NCBI GenBank assembly: GCA_028876335.1
Contig: JAGWSG010000214.1
Coordinates: 1-33,531 of the forward strand
Direction of reading: 5' to 3'
DNA length: 33,531 nucleotides
Source of the DNA: Acidobacteriota bacterium
GTDB lineage: Bacteria > Acidobacteriota > Terriglobia > Terriglobales > Acidobacteriaceae
Shown: positions 9,328-17,873 of the stretch, one piece after another
Numbering within the stretch: the stretch's first letter is position 1
Layout of the letters: each line of letters begins with the position of its first letter
The notes under the pieces: model-generated
The model's input: only the letters and a program-made list of their open reading frames with translations
Database searches by the model: none
Told to the model about the DNA's origin: nothing
Made by a program: the position numbers and the translations under genes

Positions 9328-10005
9328 TCAGCCGGCTTTGCGCAGCAGCAGGATGGCGACCAGGATGAGCCAGAGGAATCCGAGGAAGCGCGCGATGGGC
9401 AGGCATGGTGAAGCAAAGATGGTGATGAGCACCAGCGTAGCCAGAGCCGAGATGACGGCGAGGAAGTAGCCGACGCCTGTAAGCCAGCTGGGCAGCTTGC
9501 CTGCTGCAAGGGCAGATACGCCAGCCAGGAAGATGGCGAAGAAGCCGGCCCAACCGGGGCCACCCAGCAGGAACGGAACAAACTGCATGGAACGGAATGC
9601 AGGGCCGGGATCCACGCATCCGGGACATGCGAGTGCCCAGGAGAACAAAGCCGTGAGGGCGAGCAGCAGAGCACTGCCCACGCCCCCGACGAGAGTGAAC
9701 ATGGATGCCGCAGAAGTGGGGCGGAGAGACTTGCCGATATTTGCGAGAGTTGCTGCGAGTGCGGCAAGAGTGCAGGCAGAGAGAATCTGCAGAAAGGCAC
9801 TGACGCGAATCGCCGAGGATGCCTGAAGCAGGAAGGCGAGCGAAGGCCCATTTGGCCCGAAGGGATTGGGAATTCTGGCACCGGGTGCAAGGGCTGGAAC
9901 AACGATGAGGCTGGCAATGAAGAAGGCACAGTGCAGTACAGCGAAGAGAATGGTGAATCGGTAGACGGTAAGTTGATTGGGTTGGCTGCCAGCTTGTGAG
10001 TACAA
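9328..10005 (-). CDS. Hypothetical multi-pass membrane protein
   Basis: 225 aa ORF with several hydrophobic segments (FTILFAVLHCAFFIASLIVV, ILSACTLAALAATLA, GVGYFLAVISALATLVLITIF, FLGFLWLILVAILLL); no family recognised. Confidence 0.65.
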   Translation of the reverse strand: MYSQAGSQPNQLTVYRFTILFAVLHCAFFIASLIVVPALAPGARIPNPFGPNGPSLAFLLQASSAIRVSAFLQILSACTLAALAATLANIGKSLRPTSAASMFTLVGGVGSALLLALTALFSWALACPGCVDPGPAFRSMQFVPFLLGGPGWAGFFAIFLAGVSALAAGKLPSWLTGVGYFLAVISALATLVLITIFASPCLPIARFLGFLWLILVAILLLRKAG

Positions 10006-10228
10006 CTTGGAACTCCTAGAGGAAAAGACGGATGCTAGGCAACCTTTAGGTGGTTGCCAGAGGTTTCAAAGTTATACGACAGAGATTTGCGATTGGTTCC
10101 GAGCGATTAAGGAATCAGACAGATTTGATTTCAGCGATATCGACTGTGTACGTGCCGATGCAGGAATAAGTAATGCTGGGCGTAGGTGTTCTTATTGCAG
10201 AGCTTGCGTGCACGCACCAACTTGCTAA

Positions 10229-11605
10229 ATGGGTGTGTGGGGGTGCATGCGGTTTCATTGCGCCGCATATGGTGGTAAGTTGCGGTTTTGGGGAGGAGAC
10301 GGCCACCTGATGCAGTTTGGGCAGTGCGCAAGCCTGCGTCTGATGTTCTCAGATGCGCGTGGAAGCAATGAACATAAGGGGTTGCGGCAGTCTCGAGTAG
10401 GCTGGCTTCTGGTGACACTTGCGGCACTTGCGTTTTGTGCGCAACCGACGCGAGGGTGGGCACGGAGCAGCGTTGTGCACGCGCACATTGTGGTGGATGC
10501 GGCGACGGGGCGTGTGCTTGAAGCCTACAACGCGAACCGGCGAGCACATCCCGCGTCTCTGACCAAACTGATGACGCTGTACCTGACGTTTCAGGAGCTG
10601 GAGAGCGGAAAGCTGACTCTGAATACGCGTATGCGTGTGTCACGGCACGCGGCGCGGCAGCAACCGACGAAGCTGTGGCTGCGGCCGGGCAGCACGATCA
10701 CCGTGCGAGACGCGATTCTGGGGATTACAACGCGCTCAGCCAATGACGCAGCAGTGGTGCTGGCCGAGCATCTGGGACACAGTGAAGCGCATTTTGCGCA
10801 GCTGATGAATGTGCAGGCGCGGAAGCTGGGGATGATGCGCACGGTGTTCTACAACGCATCGGGCCTGCCGAATCGCAGACAGTGGACAACAGCGCGTGAT
10901 ATGGCTCTGCTGGGCGTGGCGCTGATTCATCGATATCCCGAGTACTATCACTTCTTCGGTGTAAAGGCGTTCCGCTTTCACGGACGCACGGTGTACGGGC
11001 ACAACCATCTGCTGGATGAGTGCGAGGGCGTGGACGGGATGAAGACCGGATACGTTTCTGCGTCAGGATTCAACATTGTGACGTCTGCCGAGCGCGACGG
11101 ACGGCGGCTGGTGGGTGTGGTGCTGGGCGGGCGGACGGCACGGGCGCGCGATTTGAAGATGGCGAGCCTGATCCACAAGGGATTCGGACATGGGTTTACG
11201 CAGCACTCAGCCGCCGAGGCGCTGGCGACGCTGACGTTTCCGGTACTGGGCAAGAGTGCAAAGACGAAGCATGTTTCTGCGAACGCGGACGATGGGGCAG
11301 GAAATGACGGCGCGTGGGTGATTGAGGTGGGCGGCAACTTCAGCACGCAGCACTCGGTGCGACGGATACTGAAAAGCGCTCGACTGAGCGCGCCGACCCT
11401 GCGGCGCAACGGGCGCGGAATTGTTGTGGCGCTTCACGGGAGACGCTACCGGGCGCGCTTCTCGCACCTGGAAGGTTCAGAAGCGATGGAGGCATGCAGG
11501 GCGCTGAAGCGGAAGAAGTACAGCTGCCGGATCGTGCGGAGATCGCCGCCGCCGAGCGAGGATTTTGCGTCCGCGGGGAGTGCGAACATGAGCGACAGCG
11601 ATTAG
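10229..11605 (+). CDS. dacA-like: D-alanyl-D-alanine carboxypeptidase (PBP5/6-type, S11) with possible C-terminal SPOR-like domain; true start uncertain
   Basis: Active-site motifs SLTK (HPASLTKLM), SAN (TRSANDAAVV), KTG (DGMKTGYV); signal-peptide-like VGWLLVTLAALAFCAQPTRGWA lies ~50 aa into the ORF. Confidence 0.88.
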   Translation: MGVWGCMRFHCAAYGGKLRFWGGDGHLMQFGQCASLRLMFSDARGSNEHKGLRQSRVGWLLVTLAALAFCAQPTRGWARSSVVHAHIVVDAATGRVLEAYNANRRAHPASLTKLMTLYLTFQELESGKLTLNTRMRVSRHAARQQPTKLWLRPGSTITVRDAILGITTRSANDAAVVLAEHLGHSEAHFAQLMNVQARKLGMMRTVFYNASGLPNRRQWTTARDMALLGVALIHRYPEYYHFFGVKAFRFHGRTVYGHNHLLDECEGVDGMKTGYVSASGFNIVTSAERDGRRLVGVVLGGRTARARDLKMASLIHKGFGHGFTQHSAAEALATLTFPVLGKSAKTKHVSANADDGAGNDGAWVIEVGGNFSTQHSVRRILKSARLSAPTLRRNGRGIVVALHGRRYRARFSHLEGSEAMEACRALKRKKYSCRIVRRSPPPSEDFASAGSANMSDSD

Positions 11606-11659
11606 CAGCATTCCGTGAGGCCAAATGCAGAATGCGGAGGGTCGTGTGCTCGCTATTCG

Positions 11660-11702
11660 CTCGCAGGAGAGTTGAGAATTCTGCGAGGACTGAATACCTC
11701 GC
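11660..11702. repeat. Two mutually exclusive inverted repeats
   Basis: CTCGCAG 11660-11666 / CTGCGAG 11681-11687, and GCGAGG 11683-11688 / CCTCGC 11697-11702; they share bases. Confidence 0.55.
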
Positions 11703-11746
11703 GCTCTTGATGACAGGGTTTTGCGGCGGGGCAGTATATGTGGCTT

Positions 11747-11772
11747 CCCAGGTCTCAGACGCGAGACCTGGG
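11747..11772. repeat. Perfect 10-bp inverted repeat (hairpin) between convergent genes; REP-like or terminator-like
   Basis: CCCAGGTCTC-agacgc-GAGACCTGGG, no mismatches; no T-tract on either strand. Confidence 0.85.
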
Positions 11773-11802
11773 GCACTCGGATTCAACTCATGTTAAGAAT
11801 CG

Positions 11803-13509
11803 CTATTTGCCGGATTCGGTGGAACGGATGAATGCGGCGGTGGTGTCATGGAGTTGCTTGAGGACGGTGGTGGTCACGTAGACCATATGCCCGCTCTCAA
11901 AGAAATGGTAGTGGATGTTGGACTGGAGCGAAGCGGGGATCTGGAGGTGCTTGTCCTCGTAGGTGGCGCCGAAGTAGGTGCAGCCGAGGTCGTAATAGCC
12001 GCCCATTAAGAGAACCTGCAGGCGCGGATTGGATTTCATGGCCACGGAGAGGTCGGGCATAACGTTTGTGCTGGAGGCCCAGCCCTCACCGACGGGTGGA
12101 TGGTGGCGCAGATCCCAGTCGTTGCCTGCCTGGCCTGAGCTGGGTTTGTAGGTCATGTTTTCGCCATACTTGAGGGAGTCGCGGGTGTACTGGTTGACGG
12201 CGGTGTTGTAGGCCGAGTCAAGCGCGTTGCCGAAGGGGTCGTAGTCGGCTTCGCGGCTGAGGCGGTCCATATCGGGGCCCTGATAGCGGGTGTCGAGGCG
12301 ACCGACGGTGATGCCCATTTCCGACATGAGTTCCTTGGAGAACTCGCCGCCGGAGACGCGGAGGTTTGCCTTGAGCCAGTAGGCGGCGGGTACGCCGGTG
12401 AAGCTTTCGAGTTTTTCCGCGACGGATTTCTTCTCGTCATCAGTAAGGTCAGAGCCTTTGAGGAGGGCGGAGGCGTAGGGGCCGGTGGCGTACTGCTCGA
12501 CTTCATGAAGAAAGGGTTCGAGCTCCTTGGGCTGCGAGGGCACGCGGTGGTGGAACCACGCGGTGGCGGCCATGGAGGGCAGGGCGAGGAAATAGCCGTT
12601 GTCAGTGCCGGGGTTGCCTTCGGGGTCATCGGCGCTGTCGTCAAAGCTCAAAATCTGCGAGAGGAAGATGGAGCCGTTCAGATCAAGGTGGCGCTGGAGG
12701 TAATACGTGAGGACGGCGGTACGGGTGGTGCCGTAGCTTTCGCCGAAGAGGTACTTGGGTGAGTTCCAGCGGTTGTACTTGTTGAGGAAGCGGCGGATGA
12801 AGCGATCGAAGGCGTGCGCGTCCTGGTCGACGCCGAAGAAGGCCTTGGCGGCGTCTTTGCCGAAGATGCGGCTGAAGCCGGTGTCGGGCGCATCGATGAA
12901 GACGAGGTCAGATGCGTCGAGAAGGCTGTACTGGTTGGGTACCAGGTCGTAGGGAGCGCCTTCCTTGTGGGTTAGGTCCTGCGGCACTTCGACGCGCATG
13001 GGGCCGAAGGCTCCCATGTGGAGGTACATGGTGGAGCTGCCGGGGCCGCCGTTGTAGAGAAAGGTGATGGGGCGGTTCTTGCCGGCGTTTTTGGCGAAGT
13101 AGGCCACGTAATACATGCGCGCGGTGGCGGGACGGTCTTCCGGCTTGGCCTTGAGGTCAATGGGGGCGTCGGGCAGGTAGTTGCCGTCGAGGCCAATCCA
13201 GTTGTCCTGATCGTCAGAGGAGCCGACGGTGAGGGTGCCTGCTACGGCCTTGTAGTCGATGGTCTCAGAGCCAACTTTGACAGAGCCTTCGGTGATGGCG
13301 TCAGGCAGCGCCTCTGGAGCGGCGGCCTTTGAGTCGGATTTGGAATCCGATTTTGCGTCCGATTTGGCTGGGGATTGAGCGACGAGGGTGGGAGCGGCAA
13401 GGGTGACAAGAAGCAAGGCAGACAGGGAGAGGCGCAGGCGCGGCAGAGTCAAATCAAGGACCTCCGATGGGAATACGTACCGGTTGGTTGGAGTATAGCG
13501 GAGGGGCAT
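11803..13509 (-). CDS. Serine carboxypeptidase-like peptidase, S10 family (secreted; start uncertain)
   Basis: FLYNGGPGSSTMYLHMGAFGP, YLFGESYGTTRTAVL (GESYG Ser motif), VLLMGGYYDLGCTYFGA, FESGHMVYV (His); N-terminal signal peptide LRLSLSALLLVTLAAPTLVAQ. Confidence 0.92.
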   Translation of the reverse strand: MPLRYTPTNRYVFPSEVLDLTLPRLRLSLSALLLVTLAAPTLVAQSPAKSDAKSDSKSDSKAAAPEALPDAITEGSVKVGSETIDYKAVAGTLTVGSSDDQDNWIGLDGNYLPDAPIDLKAKPEDRPATARMYYVAYFAKNAGKNRPITFLYNGGPGSSTMYLHMGAFGPMRVEVPQDLTHKEGAPYDLVPNQYSLLDASDLVFIDAPDTGFSRIFGKDAAKAFFGVDQDAHAFDRFIRRFLNKYNRWNSPKYLFGESYGTTRTAVLTYYLQRHLDLNGSIFLSQILSFDDSADDPEGNPGTDNGYFLALPSMAATAWFHHRVPSQPKELEPFLHEVEQYATGPYASALLKGSDLTDDEKKSVAEKLESFTGVPAAYWLKANLRVSGGEFSKELMSEMGITVGRLDTRYQGPDMDRLSREADYDPFGNALDSAYNTAVNQYTRDSLKYGENMTYKPSSGQAGNDWDLRHHPPVGEGWASSTNVMPDLSVAMKSNPRLQVLLMGGYYDLGCTYFGATYEDKHLQIPASLQSNIHYHFFESGHMVYVTTTVLKQLHDTTAAFIRSTESGK

Positions 13510-13585
13510 TTGGGGAAGTACGGAGATGGGGCGGATGCGCGGCAGGGAGTGACGAGAGCGTGGAGAGTGTGCGCATGCAAAACGA

Positions 13586-13607
13586 GGGCCGGGAAATATC
13601 CCGACCC
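13586..13607 (-). terminator. Candidate Rho-independent terminator downstream of the cold-shock gene
   Basis: Minus strand GGGTCGGGA-TATT-TCCCGGCCC followed by TCGTTTT. A second hairpin (GGATTC/GAATCC, 13623-13639) lies between it and the csp stop. Confidence 0.6.
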
Positions 13608-13651
13608 ACGCTTGTTATATCTGGATTCTGCCTGAATCCGGGGAGGCGAAC

Positions 13652-13852
13652 TTAGAGAGGTTGCACGTCTGCAGCCTGCCAGCCCTTGGGCCCCTTCACC
13701 ACATTGAACTGAACGGCCTGGCCTTCCTGAAGGCTCTTAAAACCGCTCGAGTTGATCGCCGAGTAATGCACGAAGACATCCTCGCCGTTCTGGCGCGAGA
13801 TGAAGCCGAAGCCCTTCGCGTCATTGAACCACTTCACAGTACCTTGTTCCAT
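13652..13852 (-). CDS. csp: Cold-shock protein (CspA family)
   Basis: 66 aa [33 protein letters not shown]...; RNP1 (KGFGFI) and RNP2 (VFVHY) motifs. Confidence 0.98.
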   Translation of the reverse strand: MEQGTVKWFNDAKGFGFISRQNGEDVFVHYSAINSSGFKSLQEGQAVQFNVVKGPKGWQAADVQPL

Positions 13853-14098
13853 CTTGATTGTGTTTCCTGGTATTGAATTGCGCTGGATGAATCGGAGCGA
13901 CCACTGGCAGAATCTTGCACTGGTTTGGGCGAGTTACTGCTCACGCCCGGTTCTGTTCTAACGCTGGAGGTAGTTTAGCATTGGTCTGGAAAACTCTGGT
14001 ATTAATCTTTGAAATAAAGGCATTACGAGCGATTGATGGAGGGCCGGTAACGCAGGAACGGTAACCTGAAGGGCCTGAAAACGAAGAGGATTTGGAGT

Positions 14099-15472
14099 AT
14101 GACTATGGGTCGTGATGTGGTTTCCTCCCTGCTGGCGACGGCGACCGAGGCGCTGGAGCGGGAGTTTGCCGAGCTGCCGGAGTGGGAACCGGCGGGCGAG
14201 AGCCATGCCCCTGAGGCAATGGCGGCAGTCCTGGCGCAGACGGCACATCGGCTGGGGGATAACTACCCGTATTTTCATCCACTTTACGCCGGACAGATGC
14301 TCAAGCCGCCACATCCGGTGGCGCGAGCGGCCTATGCACTGGCCATGAAGATTAATCCCAATAACCACGCGCGGGACGGCGGGCGGGCCAGCAGCGAGAT
14401 GGAAATTGAAGCGGTGGCGGAGATTGCACGCATGTTTGGCTGGCCAGGGGGGTATCTGGGGCATTTGACGTCGAGCGGGACGCTGGCGAACCTGGAGGCC
14501 CTGTGGATTGCCGGCCAGGAGCGGCCGGGCAAGAGGATTTTGGCCAGCAAGCAGGCACACTATACGCACAGCCGGATTTCAGGCGTGCTGAAGCTGGATT
14601 TCTCGGCGATTGCTGCGGACAACCGCGGCCGGATGGACCTGAACGCGCTGGAAGATGCGCTGAAGCGCGGTGATGTGGGCACGGTGGTGGCGACGCTGGG
14701 AACGACGGCGATAGGGGCGGTCGATCCACTGCCAGGGATTCTTGAGCTGAGCGCCCGGTATGGAGTGCGCGTCCATGTGGATGGGGCGTATGGCGGATAT
14801 TTCCGTCTGATTGGAGACGCGCTGGAGGAGTCTTCGCGAGGCGCTTTCGCGTCCATAGATCACGCGGACTCGATCGTGATCGATCCGCATAAGCATGGTT
14901 TGCAACCTTACGGATGCGGGTGTGTGCTGTTTAAGGATGCGGGGGTGGGGCGGCATTACAAGCACGATTCCCCTTATACGTACTTCACCTCAAAGGAGCT
15001 GCACCTGGGAGAGATCAGTCTGGAGTGCTCGCGGGCAGGGGCGGCGGCCGTGGCGTTGTGGACGACGCAGAAGCTATTGCCATTGACATGTGACGGCGAG
15101 TTTGCGGCGGGTCTGCGGAAGGGCCGTGCAGCAGCGAAGGAGCTGGACCGGCGTTTGCGCGCCGATGCGGGGGGCAGGTTCGCAGGATTGGCTGCAGGAG
15201 GTCCGGAGCTGGATATTGTGGTGTGGACGGTGCTGGGCAAAAGTACTGAAGACCGTTCACGGAGGGCAGAAGAAACTTTTGCCGCCTGTGCGGAGAGGGG
15301 TTTACACTTGGCGCTTGTGGATTTACCGCAGAAGTGGTTTGGTCCGGGTCACTCTGGAGACACACCCCCCAAGACCGTCACCTGCCTGCGCTCAGTACTT
15401 ATGAAACCGGAGCATGAGAATTGGCTACCAGAAATATGGAGCCGTCTCAGCGAATCGGTAAGTCGGTCTTAG
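14099..15472 (+). CDS. Pyridoxal-5'-phosphate-dependent group II decarboxylase family protein
   Basis: GHLTSSGTLANLEALWIAGQ, VHVDGAYGGYFRL, SIVIDPHKHGLQPYGCGCVLFKD (PLP-Lys motif). Confidence 0.9.
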   Translation: MTMGRDVVSSLLATATEALEREFAELPEWEPAGESHAPEAMAAVLAQTAHRLGDNYPYFHPLYAGQMLKPPHPVARAAYALAMKINPNNHARDGGRASSEMEIEAVAEIARMFGWPGGYLGHLTSSGTLANLEALWIAGQERPGKRILASKQAHYTHSRISGVLKLDFSAIAADNRGRMDLNALEDALKRGDVGTVVATLGTTAIGAVDPLPGILELSARYGVRVHVDGAYGGYFRLIGDALEESSRGAFASIDHADSIVIDPHKHGLQPYGCGCVLFKDAGVGRHYKHDSPYTYFTSKELHLGEISLECSRAGAAAVALWTTQKLLPLTCDGEFAAGLRKGRAAAKELDRRLRADAGGRFAGLAAGGPELDIVVWTVLGKSTEDRSRRAEETFAACAERGLHLALVDLPQKWFGPGHSGDTPPKTVTCLRSVLMKPEHENWLPEIWSRLSESVSRS

Positions 15473-15484
15473 GAGACAAGAGGG

Positions 15485-16450
15485 ATGGCGGACGCAGTAG
15501 CTGCTGCGCGAGAAGTCGTAAACGTTGTCATTCGCGCAGGTGACTGCATTGTCACGTTGCTTCCCCAATTCGGCGGGAAGGTTTCTTCCATACAAATTCG
15601 AGGTAAAGAGCTGATGCAGGCTCCGCTGCGTGCAATTACCCCGCGCACGCAGACGATGGGCTTTGAGGCTGCCGATGCGAGTGGCTGGGACGAATGCTTT
15701 CCCTCAGTTGCCCCGTGCGAAGTGCAGGGCGCATTTGGCCGGGCACAAGTTCCTGACCACGGCGATTTGTGGCGTGTGGCGTGGGAGCGGGTGGATTCAG
15801 ATACGAGTGAGCAATCAATTACGCTGCGCGGAAAATGCTTCTCACTGCCCCTGGAAATGGAACGCAGTCTAGAGTTGCAAGAGACCGGGAAGGGCTGGCG
15901 GCTGAGCGCTCACTATACCGTGCGCAATTGCGGCAAGACCGAAGTGCCCTGGTCGTGGGCAGCGCATCCGCTCTTTGCAGCCGAGGCAGGCGACCAGATA
16001 CTTCTGCCCGGGACGATTACCCAATTGCTCCTGGAGGGATCAGGCGGCAATCGGCTGGGGCCGCATGGCTCTGTTGTGCAATGGCCTGTCGCGCTGCTTT
16101 CCAATGGGACGCATGCGGACCTGAGCATGGTGCAGCCGCCGGAAACGCAGATCGGAGACAAACTGTTCGCCGGACCCGTCCAAAAAGAGGAGGCCTGGTG
16201 CACTTTGCTCCGTCCGTCGGCGGGCCTTCGAATCAAAGTACATTTCGATGCGGAAGCAACGCCGTATCTGGGATTGTGGATTTGCTATGGTGGCTGGCCG
16301 GACGGGCCAGGACCAAAACAAAAATGTGTCGCACTTGAGCCGGCGACGGCTCCACACGACTCGCTGGCTACAGAAGGCCCGTGGTCGCGAATGCTTCAGC
16401 CCGATGAAACATCATCGTGGCCGATGTTGATTGACTTTGAGCTTTTATAG
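15485..16450 (+). CDS. Aldose 1-epimerase-like (galactose mutarotase-like fold) protein
   Basis: IVTLLPQFGGKVSSIQIRGKELMQ, GWDECFPSVAPCEV, PDHGDLWRVAWE; located immediately upstream of galactokinase. Confidence 0.75.
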   Translation: MADAVAAAREVVNVVIRAGDCIVTLLPQFGGKVSSIQIRGKELMQAPLRAITPRTQTMGFEAADASGWDECFPSVAPCEVQGAFGRAQVPDHGDLWRVAWERVDSDTSEQSITLRGKCFSLPLEMERSLELQETGKGWRLSAHYTVRNCGKTEVPWSWAAHPLFAAEAGDQILLPGTITQLLLEGSGGNRLGPHGSVVQWPVALLSNGTHADLSMVQPPETQIGDKLFAGPVQKEEAWCTLLRPSAGLRIKVHFDAEATPYLGLWICYGGWPDGPGPKQKCVALEPATAPHDSLATEGPWSRMLQPDETSSWPMLIDFELL

Positions 16451-16453
16451 GAA

Positions 16454-17617
16454 GTGGAACCCATGTATGACCCCGCAGTCCTGAGTACGATTCACCGTAA
16501 ACGCTTCAAAACGGAACCAACAGTATTTTGCGCACCAGGGCGTGTGAACCTGATTGGCGAACATACTGACTATGCTGAAGGCTTTGTGATGCCGGCGGCT
16601 ATCAATTACGCGACCCTGGCTGCCATTTCCCCGAGGACAGACGGGAAGATTGTTCTTTTCTCGGAAAATTACGGCGAGGAAGTGAGCTATGAGGCATCGT
16701 CTCTGCCTAATGGTCCGAGGGGTCACTGGTCCGATTATCCGATGGGTGTGTTGTCGATTCTTTCCGGCGAGGGACAGACGATTCCGGGTTTCAGTATGAG
16801 CCTATGGGGCGATGTTCCAGTGGCGGCAGGGCTTTCAAGTTCAGCGGCGCTGGAAGTGGCGACGGCGTTTGCGGTGACCTCGCTGACGGGAGTGACGTAT
16901 CCGGGCCCCGTAATGGCGAAGTTGTGCCAACGGTCAGAGAACGAATTTGTAGGCGCGAGTTCCGGCATTATGGACCAGTTCATCTCAGTGAATGGCAAGG
17001 AAGATCATGCACTGCTGCTGGACTGTCGCGACCTGAGCTTCAAGCTGGCTCCGATTCCGCACAATGTGGCCCTGGTGATTGCCAACACGATGGTGAAGCA
17101 CTCGATTGCAGGCGGCGACTATACGACGCGACGCGCGGAAGCTGAAGCGGCGTGCGCGATTATCAATGGACATCGCGGTGGCGTACCGTTTTTGCGCGAT
17201 GCGACGCTTGAGGACCTGGAGAAGTGGGGCCACGAGATGGAGCCGAAGTCGCTCATGCGGGCAAAGCACATCATCAGCGAGAATCTGCGCACGGTGGCGG
17301 CCTGCGACGCTCTGATGAATGGCGACATGAAGACACTGGGCAGGCTGATGGCTGAAGCGCATTGGAGCTACAGCAAGGACTTTGAGGCCAGCTGCGTAGA
17401 GGCCGATGTGATGGTGCAGTTGGCGCAGGATTTACCGGGCCTGATTGGAGCGCGATTGACGGGCGGCGGTTTTGGCGGTTGCACCATCAATCTGGTGGAG
17501 CAGGATAAGGCTGAGGAGTTCACCAGGCTTTTGGGTGAACGCTATGAGAAGAAGATGGGTATCAAGCCGGATATCTTTATTTGCCATGCCAGCGGCGGGG
17601 CGCGCAAGATTGGTTGA
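16454..17617 (+). CDS. galK: Galactokinase (GTG at 16454 or ATG at 16463)
   Basis: CAPGRVNLIGEHTDYAEGFVMPAAI (signature), PVAAGLSSSAALEVA (GHMP kinase ATP motif), LTGGGFGGCTINLV. Confidence 0.96.
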   Translation: MEPMYDPAVLSTIHRKRFKTEPTVFCAPGRVNLIGEHTDYAEGFVMPAAINYATLAAISPRTDGKIVLFSENYGEEVSYEASSLPNGPRGHWSDYPMGVLSILSGEGQTIPGFSMSLWGDVPVAAGLSSSAALEVATAFAVTSLTGVTYPGPVMAKLCQRSENEFVGASSGIMDQFISVNGKEDHALLLDCRDLSFKLAPIPHNVALVIANTMVKHSIAGGDYTTRRAEAEAACAIINGHRGGVPFLRDATLEDLEKWGHEMEPKSLMRAKHIISENLRTVAACDALMNGDMKTLGRLMAEAHWSYSKDFEASCVEADVMVQLAQDLPGLIGARLTGGGFGGCTINLVEQDKAEEFTRLLGERYEKKMGIKPDIFICHASGGARKIG

Positions 17618-17873
17618 ACTGATTTGGAATGATGCGTTTGGTGCATGCTGGAGCTGAGATTCAGGTTTTGGGAGTGGAAACGGCGTGAAGTTCAAACAGG
17701 TTCCTGCCGTTACTCTTCAGAGACCGAAGTGGGCTTCAATTTTCTTTCACCTTGGTAAAATTGCATGAGATTCAGCAGCTCTGAAGCGGGGACCGTACAC
17801 CTTTGCAGGCCTGAATCTGAAGTTTCAACGCTGAGCTGTATAGACGGCTGAGATCTGCCGCAGAGAGAGTCCG

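Noticed and set aside
8603-9628. 341-aa minus-strand ORF overlapping mmuM and the intergenic region
   Set aside because: Antisense to a well-conserved enzyme, runs into an unrelated convergent gene, Arg/Pro/Ser-rich with no recognisable motif: a GC-rich shadow ORF.
12153-12644. Thr/Pro/Ser-rich 163-aa ORF overlapping the S10 peptidase
   Set aside because: Same-strand alternative frame with simple-composition translation typical of frame-shifted high-GC coding sequence.
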